This document shows, in pieces, positions 11,564-23,681 of a stretch of DNA of 64,000 nt. Positions within the stretch are counted from its first letter, which is position 1; each line of letters starts with the position of its first letter. The translations under genes and the position numbers were made by a program. The notes under the pieces were generated by a model that did not search any database, was not told the origin of the DNA, and was given only the letters and a program-made list of their open reading frames with translations. Source of the DNA: Heterobasidion occidentale (Eukaryota > Basidiomycota > Agaricomycetes > Russulales > Bondarzewiaceae); the NCBI GenBank assembly GCA_039111635.1, contig JBCAQO010000003.1:2356001-2420000 (forward strand), in the 5' to 3' direction.

Positions 11564-12710
11564 TCCATGGCGCATATCACAGCAGATCACGGCTCTCACA
11601 CGAAATGAAGTGCACGACTCCCATCAACGCAGCAGCCCCCACAGTCGCATGCTCGCCAACCTTCCTCACAGCATCTTCCACTCTCTTCACAATTTTCATC
11701 GCGGGCACACGCCGATCTTGCCTCTTATACACCACTCACCTGTCCACCCGTTTCATCTCCGGACCCCCAAACTCCAACAGCGCGAGCACAGGAATAGCGT
11801 CCCGCGAACTACCAACTGTGATCCCAGCACCAACTTCCAGATAATCGCATCATCCCTCTAAATGCCTGTGGAGATCTGATGCGTCTACTGCCCCTCGGAG
11901 AAGGAAGCCAGGAACCACCGCACTCGGGCGTTAGCTTCGAGGATCGCCCGAGGCCCGCATCTCAGAGGAACGTTACTAACAATATCATTGACAAGCATAA
12001 CGGCTCAGAGGCACAGATCGGTAAGGACAATTGTCAGCGCGAGGCGGGCATCATACGAGGATGATTCAGCATGCAGAGGTAGAATCGCGCAGCTTCCTTA
12101 TTCTGTTCATGGAAGGTGACAGCGACAGATTGGAAAGCAGAACGAGATCGTCGAACAATGGTGACCGGTGCCCATTGGGAGAATCGCTTGGCGAAGGACA
12201 TCATCACAAAAAAGACGGAGACGAAGACGGATGCATATGATGGGTCTCCTTGTTCCTGCAAGGTCGGCCAGCAAAATGGAAGCAACTACCATTCATGTCG
12301 GATTCGCAGGAGTCAGCCACCACCATCGAATGGCAAGCATAGCCGCCGTGTACAGCAGATACGCTCCCCGTCCTGGCACTGGCATATTTCTGGCAGACAT
12401 AGCTTCGCAGTGGCCACCGCGGGTGATAGACTTCTGTAGCCGCCAACCTGCATCCTAAATCAGTCTTCTAGCAAGTACGCACAGAGATCACGCACCGCCA
12501 TGGCCACCGACTCCGTGACTCCAACGAAACTAGCAAGCATACCTGCCTCGGCGCCCTAAACGCCGCACGCATCAAGCCCTCGAGATTAGCACCATCCGCA
12601 GTCCAAAAGTCCACTTTGCCGCAGCAGGAGTGACAACAGATCACTTCAGGCATTACCTGTGCTCAGGCGAAACGATGCGTGTTCGACAGCGAGTCTTGGG
12701 CGGCATTTCG
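11564..12710 (-). CDS. Probable unresolved multi-exon gene, unknown function
   Basis: Several minus-strand segments look coding but were not joined with confidence. Segment 12200-12034 reads MSFAKRFSQWAPVTIVRRSR and continues to AARFYLCML; about 12005-11890 reads SNVPLRCGPRAILEANARVR; about 11845-11745 reads GITVGSSRDAIPVLALLEFG. A consensus donor (GTGAGT) follows, and 11690-11565 reads VRKVGEHATVGAAALMGVVH before a stop. Upstream, about 12430-12290 holds hydrophobic frames (AYLLYTAAMLAIRWWW), suggesting a membrane protein. I do not recognise the family. The start could be near 12710 or 12653. It may be two genes, or a decayed one. Coordinates are outer limits. Confidence 0.3.
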
Positions 12711-13998
12711 GAAGGAAATCGCTCTCCGTAAGCCCTTCGCCCATAAAATGAAGACCTCAGCCAGAAAGTTGCTGAACAGTAGATAAAAAGTAACCTTTCA
12801 GCGGTACAGTTAGAAAAGTCAATCTAAACACGGACGCTTTGCTGCCTACCGAGATACTGCCTTTCAGGCTAGCCGTCTTTCAGCTCAGCGCTCAGCTCAA
12901 GTGCCGCCCGAAAATCACGAGCACGACAATCTATCGGACACGGAATGGCTTGGCTGACAAGAAACGACGCGTCTAAATGCGTGCCGCGTACGCAGCAGTG
13001 TGCGACGGCAGCGGCGCGTCCGTATGGAGAAGTCATTGTCGAAGCTTGTCGAAGGTGAGATGTGAAGGCGGCTGCGACGAATGACGAGGCCCCGTGGCAG
13101 CGACATCCACGGTCCGACGGAGGCGCTCAGTAGGCGCTGGTACACCTCCGTATACAATCAGAATCGCCGGTAGCCAGCCAGCGAAATTTTTCCCACATTC
13201 ATCCTCTGGCACCGAGCGCCTTCGAGCACCCGTGTGCAGTGTGCACTGCGACTTCCGAGTCATATGCTGCGGCAGTCGACGTTCTCGCAGCCGCGAACGC
13301 ACAGATACGAGGAGATACAGCTCTCCGCCGGGCGGGTGGATAAAAAAGGCAATGAAACTCCCTGGGAATTGAACCATACCCGTAGCCGCGCGTTCCATTC
13401 GCAAGGCTTGAAGCTTGACGCTCCAGCTATTTGTGACGGCGTCCGATTCCGTCGACCATGCTCAAAACAGCTTAACGAATGCATGGAAAACAAATACTAC
13501 TAGCTGCGTGCTATATACATTTCATCTCGTCTACATCTCTGCGATTCCGGAATTTCATTATCGTGGCAATACTAAGACACCGACCTGATCCTCCGTTGCG
13601 GTCACGGGAAAGCGAACAACAGCAGACATCATAAAGAGACAATAAGTGAGTAGGTAGAACAAGGCCAAGCAAGTAAGTGTCCATGTGACGATGCGCGCCG
13701 GGCGACGCGCGAGGCGAGGATCGCGAGCGCGCGGACGTCGAGAAGAAATACAACTCGGAGTTGACCGGAGTACACGCCCACGGTATGTGCGAGCAATGGG
13801 GTGAAGCCCAGTTTTCAAGCGCGATGAGGGTGCAACCTGCAGCGTATGCCAATAGGGACCGCAGGCGCGCTGTGAGGAATATAGAACCCGTCCTGCCGCG
13901 CGCGCCGTCGAGAAACTCGTGTGCTGTCTGAGAGCGATCATACAGTGAAGTATCAGGGTGAGGGTGGTGTGCGCGCCACGCTCCCGAGGATGCGACAC
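12711..13998. other. Intergenic region, no gene supported
   Basis: The left part may be the promoter of the unresolved gene at 11.6-12.7 kb; the right part is probably the 3' UTR of the Ser/Pro-rich gene that stops at 13999. Open frames up to 163 codons exist but have no recognisable domains and overlap in several frames. Confidence 0.4.
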
Positions 13999-15158
13999 TC
14001 ATGCGGAAGATGTCAGCACCTCGTCGATCAGCTCCCAGTCGATAACTCCATCCTCGGCATTCGCGACGCTCTGAGTATGGTGATCATCAGTCAGCGGGTC
14101 CTCGCCCGACCGCCCGATGCGGCGCCGCGCGAACGGCGAGTCGCGCCCCACGGAAGCGATAGGTGTCGTGCCTTCGCTCGGAGGTCCGGGAGCCGAGGGA
14201 ATGAGTGGAAGTGGACGAATACGTGATACGGAGGGTCGGCGTGGTAGAGGGAGACTGTGCGAAGACGTAGCAGGTGAATATGTGGGTGTTTGTGTGGGAG
14301 TCGCGGATGAACCTGAAGAGGACGAAGAGGACGAGGATGAGGTCGCTGAACGAATGGATGATAGGGAATGAGATGACAGGTGAGAGGAGCTGTGAGATGG
14401 TGGCAAAGCTGTTGCTAGTGGATCATCTACTAGGGGTGATGGGACGGAAAAGGACAATGGTGGTGGTAATGGGGGAAGTGGAGGTGGAGATGGGAGTCTG
14501 ACAATTCGACGAGGTGAGTATGGTGGTGCTGGCGAGCTAGGCACAATCGGGGCAGCCCCGCTGGTGGTATCAGGTGTGCGCGGTCGTGAAGGGTTTGGAG
14601 GCTGATCGCGAGGTTTCTGTGCCGGAGACTCAGAAAGACAAGGTGGTGTGGATGAATTCAACATGGGCGGTCGCGGCAGCGGGCGCGGTTTGTGGAAGTT
14701 GAGAATTGATGGTCTATAGCAACAGGATATGGGGTTCAAATGAGGTATGAGTTCAGTAAGCTGGTGATATGATGGAGAAGTAGGATCAAGACGCACGATG
14801 GAGATGGCGGTAGCGATGACGAAGGGCTCGACACAGATGACGGAGCTGCAGCCGAGAACACCGAAGAAGATGCAGATGACGATGTGGAGGAAGAGGAGGA
14901 AGAGGAGGCGAACGATGCCTCTGAAATCATCGAGGGTGTCAACGCGCGAGTGCGAGTGCGCGTGGGGAGACCGAGCACAATGGGCTCGGAGCCCATGGAC
15001 AACGCGAAGGAATGCTTAAGTTCTGCGTTGGAAAACAGTCTGGGACCCGCAGTGGTGACAGGGAGAGTCAAGGAAGGATGACGATAGCTCGGGGAGGGAG
15101 TCTCTTTCTCTTGATGAGGGCCGAAGGGTAAAAGTCGGGCAGTGGTATGGCGCTTCAT
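13999..15158 (-). CDS. Ser/Pro-rich orphan protein, unknown function
   Basis: Two exons (15158-14797 and 14713-13999), joined through a GTGCGT donor and TAG acceptor with matching phase, encode about 358 residues. The N-terminus is MKRHTTARLLPFGPHQEKET. A Ser-rich run covers about residues 80-120, and Pro/Ser low complexity follows. An RRPSVSRIRPLPLIP stretch precedes DSPFARRRIGRSGEDPLTDD. The protein ends with DGVIDWELIDEVLTSSA, which looks ordered and could be a conserved short motif. No domain, membrane segment or signal peptide is seen. ATG 15158 is the first in-frame ATG; an upstream exon is possible. The motif-bearing C-terminus suggests a regulatory or adaptor role, but this is inference. 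Confidence 0.65.
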
Positions 15159-16108
15159 TTGCGCTGAGACAAGACAGTCGAAAGCGAAGAGTGTTCGATG
15201 CTGCTGTGCGCGGCGAGGCGGGGCGGGAAGACACGAGCGCGGTGCTTGAGACGAGGAAGGAGGCGGGGGGAGGAGAAGAGACAACGGGGAATGATTTGAT
15301 TGCAGAGTGCCTGGGATAAGTAGTTTCGAGAGGCCTGGCTGCCGGGACGGCAGGAGAGAGGGCAGCTGATAGGTTGGGCGTCTGAGGGGAGATACAGTCA
15401 CGGTCGGTCACGCACGGGCGAACAGGCTGATTGGGGGCACTACACCATCCCCTTCGGCTTTGATCGCTCGGAATCGCACAGGATCAACGGCCGGGCGCGG
15501 GCCTGATTCCTCCCCGACAACACAACTGACTCGCAGCGTGTGTGGCGAGCGCATGGTCTCCATCACATCCCCGCCCGCGGGGAATGGTGCCTGGCACCCG
15601 TATCATGCTCACCGCTGCTCACCGTTGCTCACCGTAGTCGGTGCTGCAGAGTGCAGCGTCGTGCCCAGGCCCCACGCACGGTGAATCGCCAGTCGCTTGC
15701 AACGCTTCAGCGACAAAAACAGCCTTTGCGAGTTCCGGATCTTCCGATGCAGCACGAAGCACCATGAACTTGGGTGAGCAATCCACTTCAAGGGGGCTAG
15801 AACATATGCACTTATCGCCCGAACCGCAACTTCTTCCGTTTCGGGTCTCCTAAGCCTCAAGCCTGTGCGACCAACCAGCGCCCGAGAACACGCGACTTTG
15901 CCCTGAATAGCGCCGGCGGCAACTGCGTTCTATTGTATAGCCCAAGCAGAATGTGCGCAGGAGGACGTGGAAGGACAGTGGAAGGACGTTGGACGTTGAG
16001 TGACGTCGGGCAATATACAAACCAGCAATTAGGGTCACTCGGATTCAAATCTGATCAGATCCAGCCTGTCCGATTTCTTCGCCCGAGTCACTCGCCTTCA
16101 CATCTTCC
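15159..16108. promoter_or_regulatory. Divergent intergenic region (orphan / methyltransferase)
   Basis: 950 bp between two divergent start codons, so it should carry both promoters. GC-rich with short direct repeats such as GCTCACCG near 15607-15630 and GGAAGGAC near 15969-15986. No gene is supported. Confidence 0.45.
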
Positions 16109-17546
16109 ATGGCCGACACTGCTGTCCTCCCACCAGCGCTTCTTCAAACGGCCGCCATCCACTCACTCGCCGAAGAAGAAGTCTTGGACGCGCTCGACCC
16201 ACTTCGCCATCTTCGCGAAAGTGCAGCACCCGATGTGGGCGCCGACTCGGGATCCACCCTGCTTCCCGCACAGCCGCGTTCAGTCCTGAATGAGATCATC
16301 CAGCTCGCCATCCCCCTCCATCCAGACTCGAATGCAGAAGAGCATGGAGGGGCTCTCCAAAACTCACTCGCCATACAACTCGTCGTAGATGCCAGCCCCG
16401 GTTGCGGTGGTGTTGCGTGGCCCGCCGGCGAGGTCAGCGGCTCCCATCGAGGCCACCACTCTCATCCATCCATCCATCTGATGAATTCATCTTTATTTGT
16501 CTTTAACACCCTCGCACTCTATATTAATGATGATATTATATCTCGACGCCAACATTCCTTCCGCAATGCCGAATCACAACGCGTCGATGTTCAGGTGCTC
16601 GCGCGGTACATTGCCCGACGCGGCCTTGGCTCCCTCGCAGGCACAAACGTGCTCGAGCTGGGGAGCGGTACTGGGCTTGTCGGTCTCGTCGCTGCTCGCC
16701 TAGGCGCGCGCGTGTGGATAACCGATCAAGCGTGCGTCCCTGTATTATTAGCATCACTGCATTAGAGCATTTCAGTAACCGGTGCTTGCACCTTAGCGAA
16801 TGATCGCCCGACGCTGACCGCGATGCCCTTTTTGCTCCATGCAGGCCGCTGTTCCCGATAATGGAACGCAACATCGCCTTCAACGACCTTGCGCGTTCTG
16901 TGACCCCTGCCGTGCTTGCATGGTCGGCTTTCCACTTCTCTTGCTGTGCAATCATCGGTGTCTGATGGCGAGGTCCCTTCTCGCACATGCTACCTAAATA
17001 TTCGATGCATCGCAGGGGCGAACCCATACCATCATCCATACCGCCTCCGAGCATTATTCTGGCAGCTGATTGCGTATACTTCGAGCCTGCATTCTCGCTC
17101 CTCGTGCAAACCCTGGCGGATCTGACTCCAAAGAGCGACGGTCAAGATCCAGAGATCCTATTCTGTTATAAGAAGCGTCGGAAGGTACGTTGAAGCCCTC
17201 TAGACGAAGAAAGAAGGTCTTTTTTCTGTCTTTTCCATGTTATAATTATCTCTACCACTGGCCATCGCGCGTTTAGAGGCTGACTTTCTCTTACCTTTCC
17301 GCAGGCAGACAAGCGATTCTTCGCGCTGCTCAAGAAGAAGTTCACCTGGACCGACGTAAGTATTGCCTCACTATTCGCGCAGACCGCCCACGCCCGATCA
17401 CCTCTGTACCGCCATCCGCTGGTCTGTCTGCCCGTCCGTTCTGACTGACAATGGTTCTTCCGGTCATGCAGATCGACGATGACCCCGAACACGCCCTGTA
17501 CTCGAAAGAAGCCATTTCCCTCTTGAGACTGCACCCAAAGCGGTAG
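16109..17546 (+). CDS. Protein-lysine N-methyltransferase, EFM6/METTL21 type
   Basis: Six exons (16109-16432, 16595-16731, 16845-16922, 17016-17184, 17305-17355, 17472-17546) encode 277 residues. A class I SAM fold is visible: LELGSGTGLVGLVAARLGAR (motif I, around residue 130), ITDQAPLFPIMERNIAFNDL, then IILAADCVYFEPAFSLLVQT (the D-C-Y motif of Methyltransf_16 enzymes) and CYKKRRKADKRFFALLKKKF near the end. The last motif matches the EFM6/METTL21D group, which methylates lysines of translation elongation factor 1A or p97/VCP; which substrate applies here cannot be read. The N-terminal 85 residues are acidic and poorly conserved. All introns are GT-AG. ATG 16109 was chosen as the first in-frame ATG, in a favourable CCATGG context. 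Confidence 0.88.
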
Positions 17547-20500
17547 CGCAGACTCACACACGACAATAGGCGCGCGCCTCCGGAGGCTGTCAGACCTGGC
17601 ATCGCCGACGCTACCAGAGCTCCTAAGCTTAACTCAAAGAAGTGTCGAGCGTTTGCGGGGCACCGGTGCAGTTCTGTCGTGCGCTCGTCTTAGAAGAGAA
17701 CATGGAGTTTTGGCGCGCGGGGGCTCTAGCGCAACAGAGGAAGAGGGGACTGGGGGGGACTGGGGTGCGAGGTGATTCGAGGGGGGCCTCTCAGTTCCAG
17801 TGTCTGGTTTTCTACTTTTGGCCAATTTGGTTTTTCGATTCGAGTATCCCCTAGACCTATATCACAGCAAACATGCCGGCGCCGTGACCGTGAACAGGCA
17901 ATTGTCGTCGATGGGCTTATCGATCAAGGAGGCGCTGCTCTACCCCGAAACGTCGAACCAGCGACTGTCGTGACTCGCGTCCCTCGTTACTTGCTCCAAC
18001 CGCGACGTGCTGAGGACGTCTGTGATAGCACCTCAGTTCACGAGCTCGCACGATTCTGAGACGGCCCTGGCGAGAGTATGGAAGGACATCATTTACGCGC
18101 TGTACACGAGTTCCACAAATACCCGTCTTCGTGACGGGACAAAGATGCTGTGAGCGCCCGGTGGCAGGATGTCAGTGAAGCTCCACGGCCGGGCTATATC
18201 AAACTTAGTTCAGGACACATGCCCTTCGCGCTCGATGCGCTCAGCGAAGGAGACGCTGTCGCCTATACGTAGTCGCGCTTGAATGCCTAGAAATGATATC
18301 TGGAAAGAAACAGCGCGCGCCAGGCAGGCACAATGGTTTCCCCACGGAGGGAGGGACTTGCCCCTGCATATACATTGTAAGGAGCTTCCAAGCAGTTTCC
18401 AAGCCTGCCCGCTCGGCGTGTGCCTGCAAAAGGCCCGCACGACTCGCAGCGGCAGCATAAATAAGGCCAGAAAAGGCAGGAAGACGAGGATAGGGCGGGA
18501 CCCGGTGTGTAACAAGTACACCGGACCCCTTCGCACGGTCCATCCAGGATCTCTGAGGCCTGCATCAGAGAATCCTGATCATGACATCGACGTGATGCAG
18601 CTACTTTTGGAAAGACGGCCTGGAGGCTGTAACTGCTTCAGCGAAAGGAGTGGGACGCGTCTGAATGCACTTGACTTCCAGGATCATGAGAATCGACCAG
18701 AGGCAGCTGCGCATCCCCATAGTGCGAGAGCGAGTTCGGGGAACCTGCTTTAGCATCTCGTCCGCGGTGATCCAGACAAAGATGCAAGACGGTGTCGCTA
18801 CCGGGTGCTGTGATAGCGCATGGACGCGAGATCCTGTCCAACAGACCGTGAGACAGATACGGATTTCTACTGACAGGGGACGGGGCATGCCGTAGCTATC
18901 GTACAGGGGGCGGACCAAAACCAAGGACTCTCCCGCGCCATAGGTGCGTACAACATCCGAATGGATGCATATAGACCTGGCGGACTGGCCGGGGTTCATG
19001 CGTCTGCAGACCACCACGTCAGACGAAAGGGACAGTCAAGGGGCCAGCGCACGGACAAAGTTCCAATCAGAGCATGGGCTGGAACTACCGCTCTGCTTCA
19101 CAGTGCCGAATGCGCAGGCAATCGGCAGGCAAGTGCACTCCGTAAATAGATATCTGAATGGACTGGAACCAAGACATCCCCCCCCCCTCCCTACAGCTTA
19201 TCGCCGTGAACCACCGACTACGCTCGCACTGCGCTTCCCGCGACGGTGCAAATGCAGAGAAGAGCAACCACCTGAGGCTACGAAGCTGGACAGAGCACTT
19301 CGCGGCACCTCCCGAGACCGCCCTCGTCGAGCTTGAAGCCACGGGGGGACTGGGACTTGACGGCATCTCATCAGCTCGATCGAGCGGTGTCGTCCACCAG
19401 CGAATCCGCATCCTCTAGTCACAGGGGATCGAACTCTGACACTGTCATGCGAGAACCACGGCTTGCCGTGTGGGGATGGTCTAGGGCTGGCAGTGGCAAT
19501 GGGCAATGCTGGAGCTATGTCGGTGAACGTTGGCTGGGCTCGATTGACAGGAGGCATGAGCGGCAACTCGATGTGTAGCCGAGAAGGTCTCGTGCATGGG
19601 CTGTCGTACTGATCTGACGGGCAAAGTCACTGCTGCACTGGACGCTGCTGGACGCTGGCAAAGTCCGAGTCGTGGAAGACTTCACACAGCGCGGGAAAGC
19701 GAGACGGAACGCACTCGAATTTGGACTCGGTGCCTATCCGTGCACGAGAATGCTTGTGCGAGAAGCGCGGCGATCTGCGTTCCGTCGCAGATTACGGGTT
19801 TGGGACGAGTCGGTGGGAGTGCGCCCCGACGGACTCCAGAGCTACGCGTGGGTAACACGCCAAGCGGGATTGGAAGAGCAGCAGGACAGGACATGAATCT
19901 TCATGAGTCCATAAGTGTCGACGGCCCGACGTCACTGGTTACTGGCCGACGTCGTGTGCGGTCGTGCTGAGGCCCGCAGGTAAGGACGGGCCGGGCAAGA
20001 TCACCACGGATCAAGACGTCCACGAATTGAATTTGCTATCGTGCTCGAGTAATGGCAGGTCGTGCTTGGTTGAGCGGAGCGGAGTCCTTGAAGCCTGCTG
20101 CGCCAAATTACGGACTGTGACAACTCGACATCGACATGTTGCCAGTTGTTGGATTAAAGTCGAAATCAAGGGCCTGGAATCTATACATGAACTTAAATAG
20201 AGATACCGCAGAGAATATGAATGAGAGCCCGAACTGTAAGCGAAGCGCCCTCCGTTCTTACAACAGAAGAACAACCAAAGTGAAACGGTTCTACGAAACA
20301 TCGGCCAGCTGAGTGCCGATTCAACGCCACCGGACCTCAACGCGCACGTTGCCGTCATCTTATTGAGGAGTGTCGGAAGGCATGTCCTTTGGAAACCCAC
20401 CAACACTACGACCGACACCACCACCGTCAGGCCGAGCAACCGTCACGGGCCATCGCACGATCATTTTGCGGACGGCAGAGTCGCTCGGCGCTGTCGTGGC

Positions 20501-21213
20501 TGTCTGATCCTGATGTGCCGCAACGGTCAAGATCACTGCACAGACCATGCGCGTAATCAACTTGGCGACAAGGGCGGACAGGAGCGTGTGACGGACCGCG
20601 TTCGGGGCCGTGAAGTTGCAAGCACCTGTGAACTGAAAGAGCATTTCCTGAGTCGTGAATATGGGCGCAGGCGGAACAACGCGAAGCATCTAACAAGAGT
20701 CTTGTATTTATGGAAGCAGGATGGACCCGTAAGATGCGCACCGACAACTCCACGCGGGGATATCAGGCCGCCTCAATTTCTAGTTAAGAGTGTCGATTCC
20801 CGACTTTGCCTCCGTTTAAGGGCTCGATGTCTTGCAATCAGATACGTTAATACGCATGCATCAGAATGAGGTTGAGATTGATCGGGACAGCGATGAAATG
20901 TATTGTGATTGATGTCACCGAGAACTCGATGAAGATATTGAGTGGCAGTTATATATAATTGTGTACGGTGCTGGCAGAGTCGGGTGCTGTATAGGAGTCG
21001 GGTATCTGGGGTTCTTTCCTTGGTTGCGAGCCTTTCCGTGATGAGGAAGGGATCATTTCTGACGAGTAAATCAACAAAAACTCCATACCTTGGTAGAGCC
21101 ACTGTAGAGCCGGTATCGCGACCATAAACGGAACCGACGTGCATGAGCGAACGAGAAGCACAGGTGAGATAAAGAGGCAAAGGAAGGTAGTATGTAAATC
21201 ACATGCGTGTGTA
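17547..21213. other. 3.7 kb gene-poor region
   Basis: No gene could be supported on either strand. Open frames of 60-170 codons occur in all frames without recognisable domains or consistent splice sites. The best is 20689-20360 (minus, 109 codons), whose centre is hydrophobic (HTLLSALVAKLITRMVCAVI), but its plus-strand partner is open over 168 codons. A T-arm-like stretch at 19411-19438 (minus) lacks a D-arm and acceptor partner. No terminal repeats, target duplications or transposase-like frames were seen. It may be decayed sequence or long non-coding spacer. Confidence 0.4.
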
Positions 21214-21700
21214 TTACTGGGGTATTGTCTTTAACTGCAAGAAATATGTCAGCACTTGGCCTAGACAATCCAGCGCGGTGGGGATGCGCCAGAAGAAATT
21301 GCAGCAGTGCATTTGAAGATGGCGGAAAGCGCACCTGTAGTCCGTGTATCCCTTCGATCTCTTTTTTCAGGGCATCGTTCACGAGTCTATGCTGCTTCAC
21401 AATCGACAACCCTTTGAACGCCTGACTCGCGATGGTGATAGCGTAGAATGAGCCGCACCCACCTATGCCCATGAGCGAATTGCATCACCCAACGCCGTCT
21501 TCGCGTCAAACAGAAGAATAGCACGCACCCGAAACATCCTGCACGAGCAGCTCGGAGGGCTTGAACCGCTCGGTGAGCTTGTGGTAGATGACCTGCTCGC
21601 CCGAGTCTAGATGTGGTGGTGGCGCAGATGCGGCGGAATATGGGCTTGCTTGAATACGGAGAAGCGAAGGTGATATTCTGCGAGAAATATTTGAGAACAT
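21214..21700 (-). CDS. BolA-like mitochondrial iron-sulfur cluster protein (BOL3/AIM1 type)
   Basis: Three exons (21700-21529, 21462-21335, 21234-21214) encode 106 residues. An Arg/Ser-rich presequence (MFSNISRRISPSLLRIQASP) suggests mitochondrial import. The BolA fold follows: IYHKLTERFKPSELLVQDVS, then GGCGSFYAITIASQAFKGLS and QHRLVNDALKKEIEGIHGLQ. BolA3/Bol3 helps hand 4Fe-4S clusters to mitochondrial client enzymes together with Nfu1 and Grx5. The conserved cysteine in GGCGSFY and histidine in VKQHRLVN, typical cluster-ligand positions in BOLA3-type proteins, are both present. The last exon is only 21 nt (LKTIPQ and stop). It diverges from COX15 over 266 bp. Confidence 0.9.
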
Positions 21701-21966
21701 GATTGCTCGAGCAAGACGCGGTGGGTGAGGACGACGCTTGCGTTGGTCAGCGCGCGCGTCAAATGTCTAATATTGCGCGTCGGGACGTGCCGACGGTGCC
21801 GAGCCTGGCCTCCGACGCGCTGGCCAGTCCCGAGGCCTCGATTTCTGGGACTTTCTTATAGTACGTATCCCCGCGAGGGCTCACTCAACACAACTTGAAG
21901 AGCCTGGGACGCGCAGGAAGAAAGAATTGGGTGCGCGCGACTCAATCTCCTCTCTTCAGGACCACA
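21701..21966. promoter_or_regulatory. Shared divergent promoter, BolA-like / COX15
   Basis: 266 bp between the two start codons. It is CpG-rich with CGCGC runs near 21750-21760; no TATA box is apparent. Both products are mitochondrial, so co-expression is a reasonable inference. Confidence 0.65.
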
Positions 21967-23681
21967 ATGCTGCCGGCAATGCTGGCCAGGGTTCTCACCG
22001 CCCCAAAGCTGCACCCGTCGCTTTCGGTGGGCAGCGCTACTAGGGGAATTTCTGCTTCATGTCGCGGCCTGCACAATCAGGCGATGCCCGGCAGTCGCAT
22101 TCTCTCCCACCTCCCAAAATATCCTCTGTGGTCTGCGGCTCGCTCTTCCTGGCACGCGCCGACGCCCGCTCGTCTCCTGCGGACGCGCTCGTATGCGCTT
22201 TTCTCGAAACCCAGCCCTGCGACCTTCGAACAGCAGCTCTCAACTGCTCGCACACCTCGCTTCTTTTCATCCAACGGTGTCCCCCTCGCGGAACCGCTTC
22301 CCATCCTCTCCGCACCGCCTGTCGCGCGCTGGCTTCTCTTGTCCTCCACCCTAGTCTTCGCCGTCATTGTTGTGGGCGGAGTCACCCGCCTCACAGAGTC
22401 TGGTCTCAGCATCACGGAATGGCGTCCCATCACCGGAATTCTCCCTCCTCTATCGCAGGCCCAATGGGAAGCAGAGTTCGACAAGTACAAGGAAACACCG
22501 GAATTCAAGTTGTACGTTCTCTCGCGCTCTTCTCGTTGTGTCTCACTGGAAAATGCCCTTCAATTCGATCAACGATCAGGCTGAACCACTCTATCTCCCT
22601 CTCGGAATTCAAGTCCATATTCTACATGGAATGGGCGCACCGCGTTCTGGGCCGCATCATAGGCATTGCCTTCGTCGTCCCCCTTGCGCACTTCGCCATC
22701 CGCCGCCGCCTGACAGCTTCTCTACCCCTGCAGCTCACAGGTATGGCCTTCCTCCTCGGAGCACAAGGCGCGCTCGGTTGGTACATGGTCAAGTCCGGTC
22801 TCGAGGACTCTCTGATGGACACGCCTGGCGCCGTGCCGCGCGTGTCGCAGTACCGCCTCGCAGCGCATTTGGGCACGGCGCTGGTGCTGTACGCGGGCAT
22901 GTTCTGGACCGGCATCTCGATTCTGAAGGACTGGAAGTACGCGAAGACGGGCGCATGGGCGGGCCTGTCGGACGGAAGACAATGGGAGAAGGTGTTGCAG
23001 AACCCGATCGTGAGGCGGTTCAAGGCGCAGTCAAGTGTGCTACTCGGACTTGTCTTTTTGACCGCGCTGTCAGGTTCGCACCCGTTCGTATACGCGCAGA
23101 GTCTGGGCTGAGTGCATCCCGTCGCGAATAGGAGCGTTCGTGGCCGGCCTCGACGCGGGGCTGCTCTACAACGAGTTCCCGCTCATGGGTGGACGCATCG
23201 CGCCCCCCTCTAACGAGCTCTTCAATCCCGCGTACGCGTCCCAATCCGATGGCACAGGCCTCTGGCGCAACATCTTCGAGAACCCGACCACCGTCCAATT
23301 CAACCACCGCGTGCTCGTTCGTGCTTCCTTCTCCCCTCTGACTTTCGCGTTTGTCTTACTTCATACATGCAGGCAATAACCACGTATCTGAGCACCGGCG
23401 CGCTCTACCTCGCCTCCCGCCGCCCTACTCTTCGCGCGGCTCTCCCACCCCTCGCGCTCCGCTCCGCGATGATTGCCTTCGCTATGGCCAACGTCCAAGT
23501 CCTCCTGGGCATCTCCACGCTGCTCTACCTCGTGCCCGTCCCGCTCGCCGCGGCGCACCAGGCAGGCAGCGTCGCGCTGCTTACGACTATGATACATGTG
23601 CTCATTGCGCTTAGACGGCCGGGGATGGCGGCGAGGGTGTGGAGGCAGGCGAACGCCGCGAAGGCGGCTGCCAAGCCATAG
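21967..23681 (+). CDS. COX15: Heme A synthase COX15
   Basis: COX15 is the inner-membrane enzyme that oxidises heme O to heme A for cytochrome c oxidase. Four exons (21967-22511, 22580-23073, 23132-23316, 23373-23681) encode 510 residues. A long Arg/Ser-rich presequence of about 125 residues precedes the first membrane helix ([20 protein letters not shown]) and [20 protein letters not shown]. The heme-ligand histidines characteristic of the family are visible in [30 protein letters not shown] and [10 protein letters not shown]. Eight membrane segments are expected in the family and the spacing fits. The last intron joins HRVL to AITTYL through a GTTCGT donor. All introns are GT-AG. ATG 21967 is the first in-frame ATG. 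Confidence 0.96.

Noticed and set aside
11537..11590. Possible tRNA on the minus strand (GGTTCAATCCC with a 7 bp acceptor-like pairing)
   Set aside because: The spacing between acceptor and T-arm is only about 23 nt, too short for a D-arm and anticodon arm.
13364..13395. Another B-box-like stretch (GGTTCAATTCC, minus strand)
   Set aside because: The flanking bases do not form a T stem or acceptor stem.
19411..19440. T-arm-like sequence (GTTCGATC loop) on the minus strand
   Set aside because: The T stem has one mismatch and no matching acceptor 5' strand or D-arm lies at the required distance. Likely chance similarity to a Pol III B box.
20360..20689. A 109-codon minus-strand frame with a hydrophobic centre
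   Set aside because: The plus strand is open over a longer overlapping stretch and neither has recognised similarity. Kept only as a note within the gap description.
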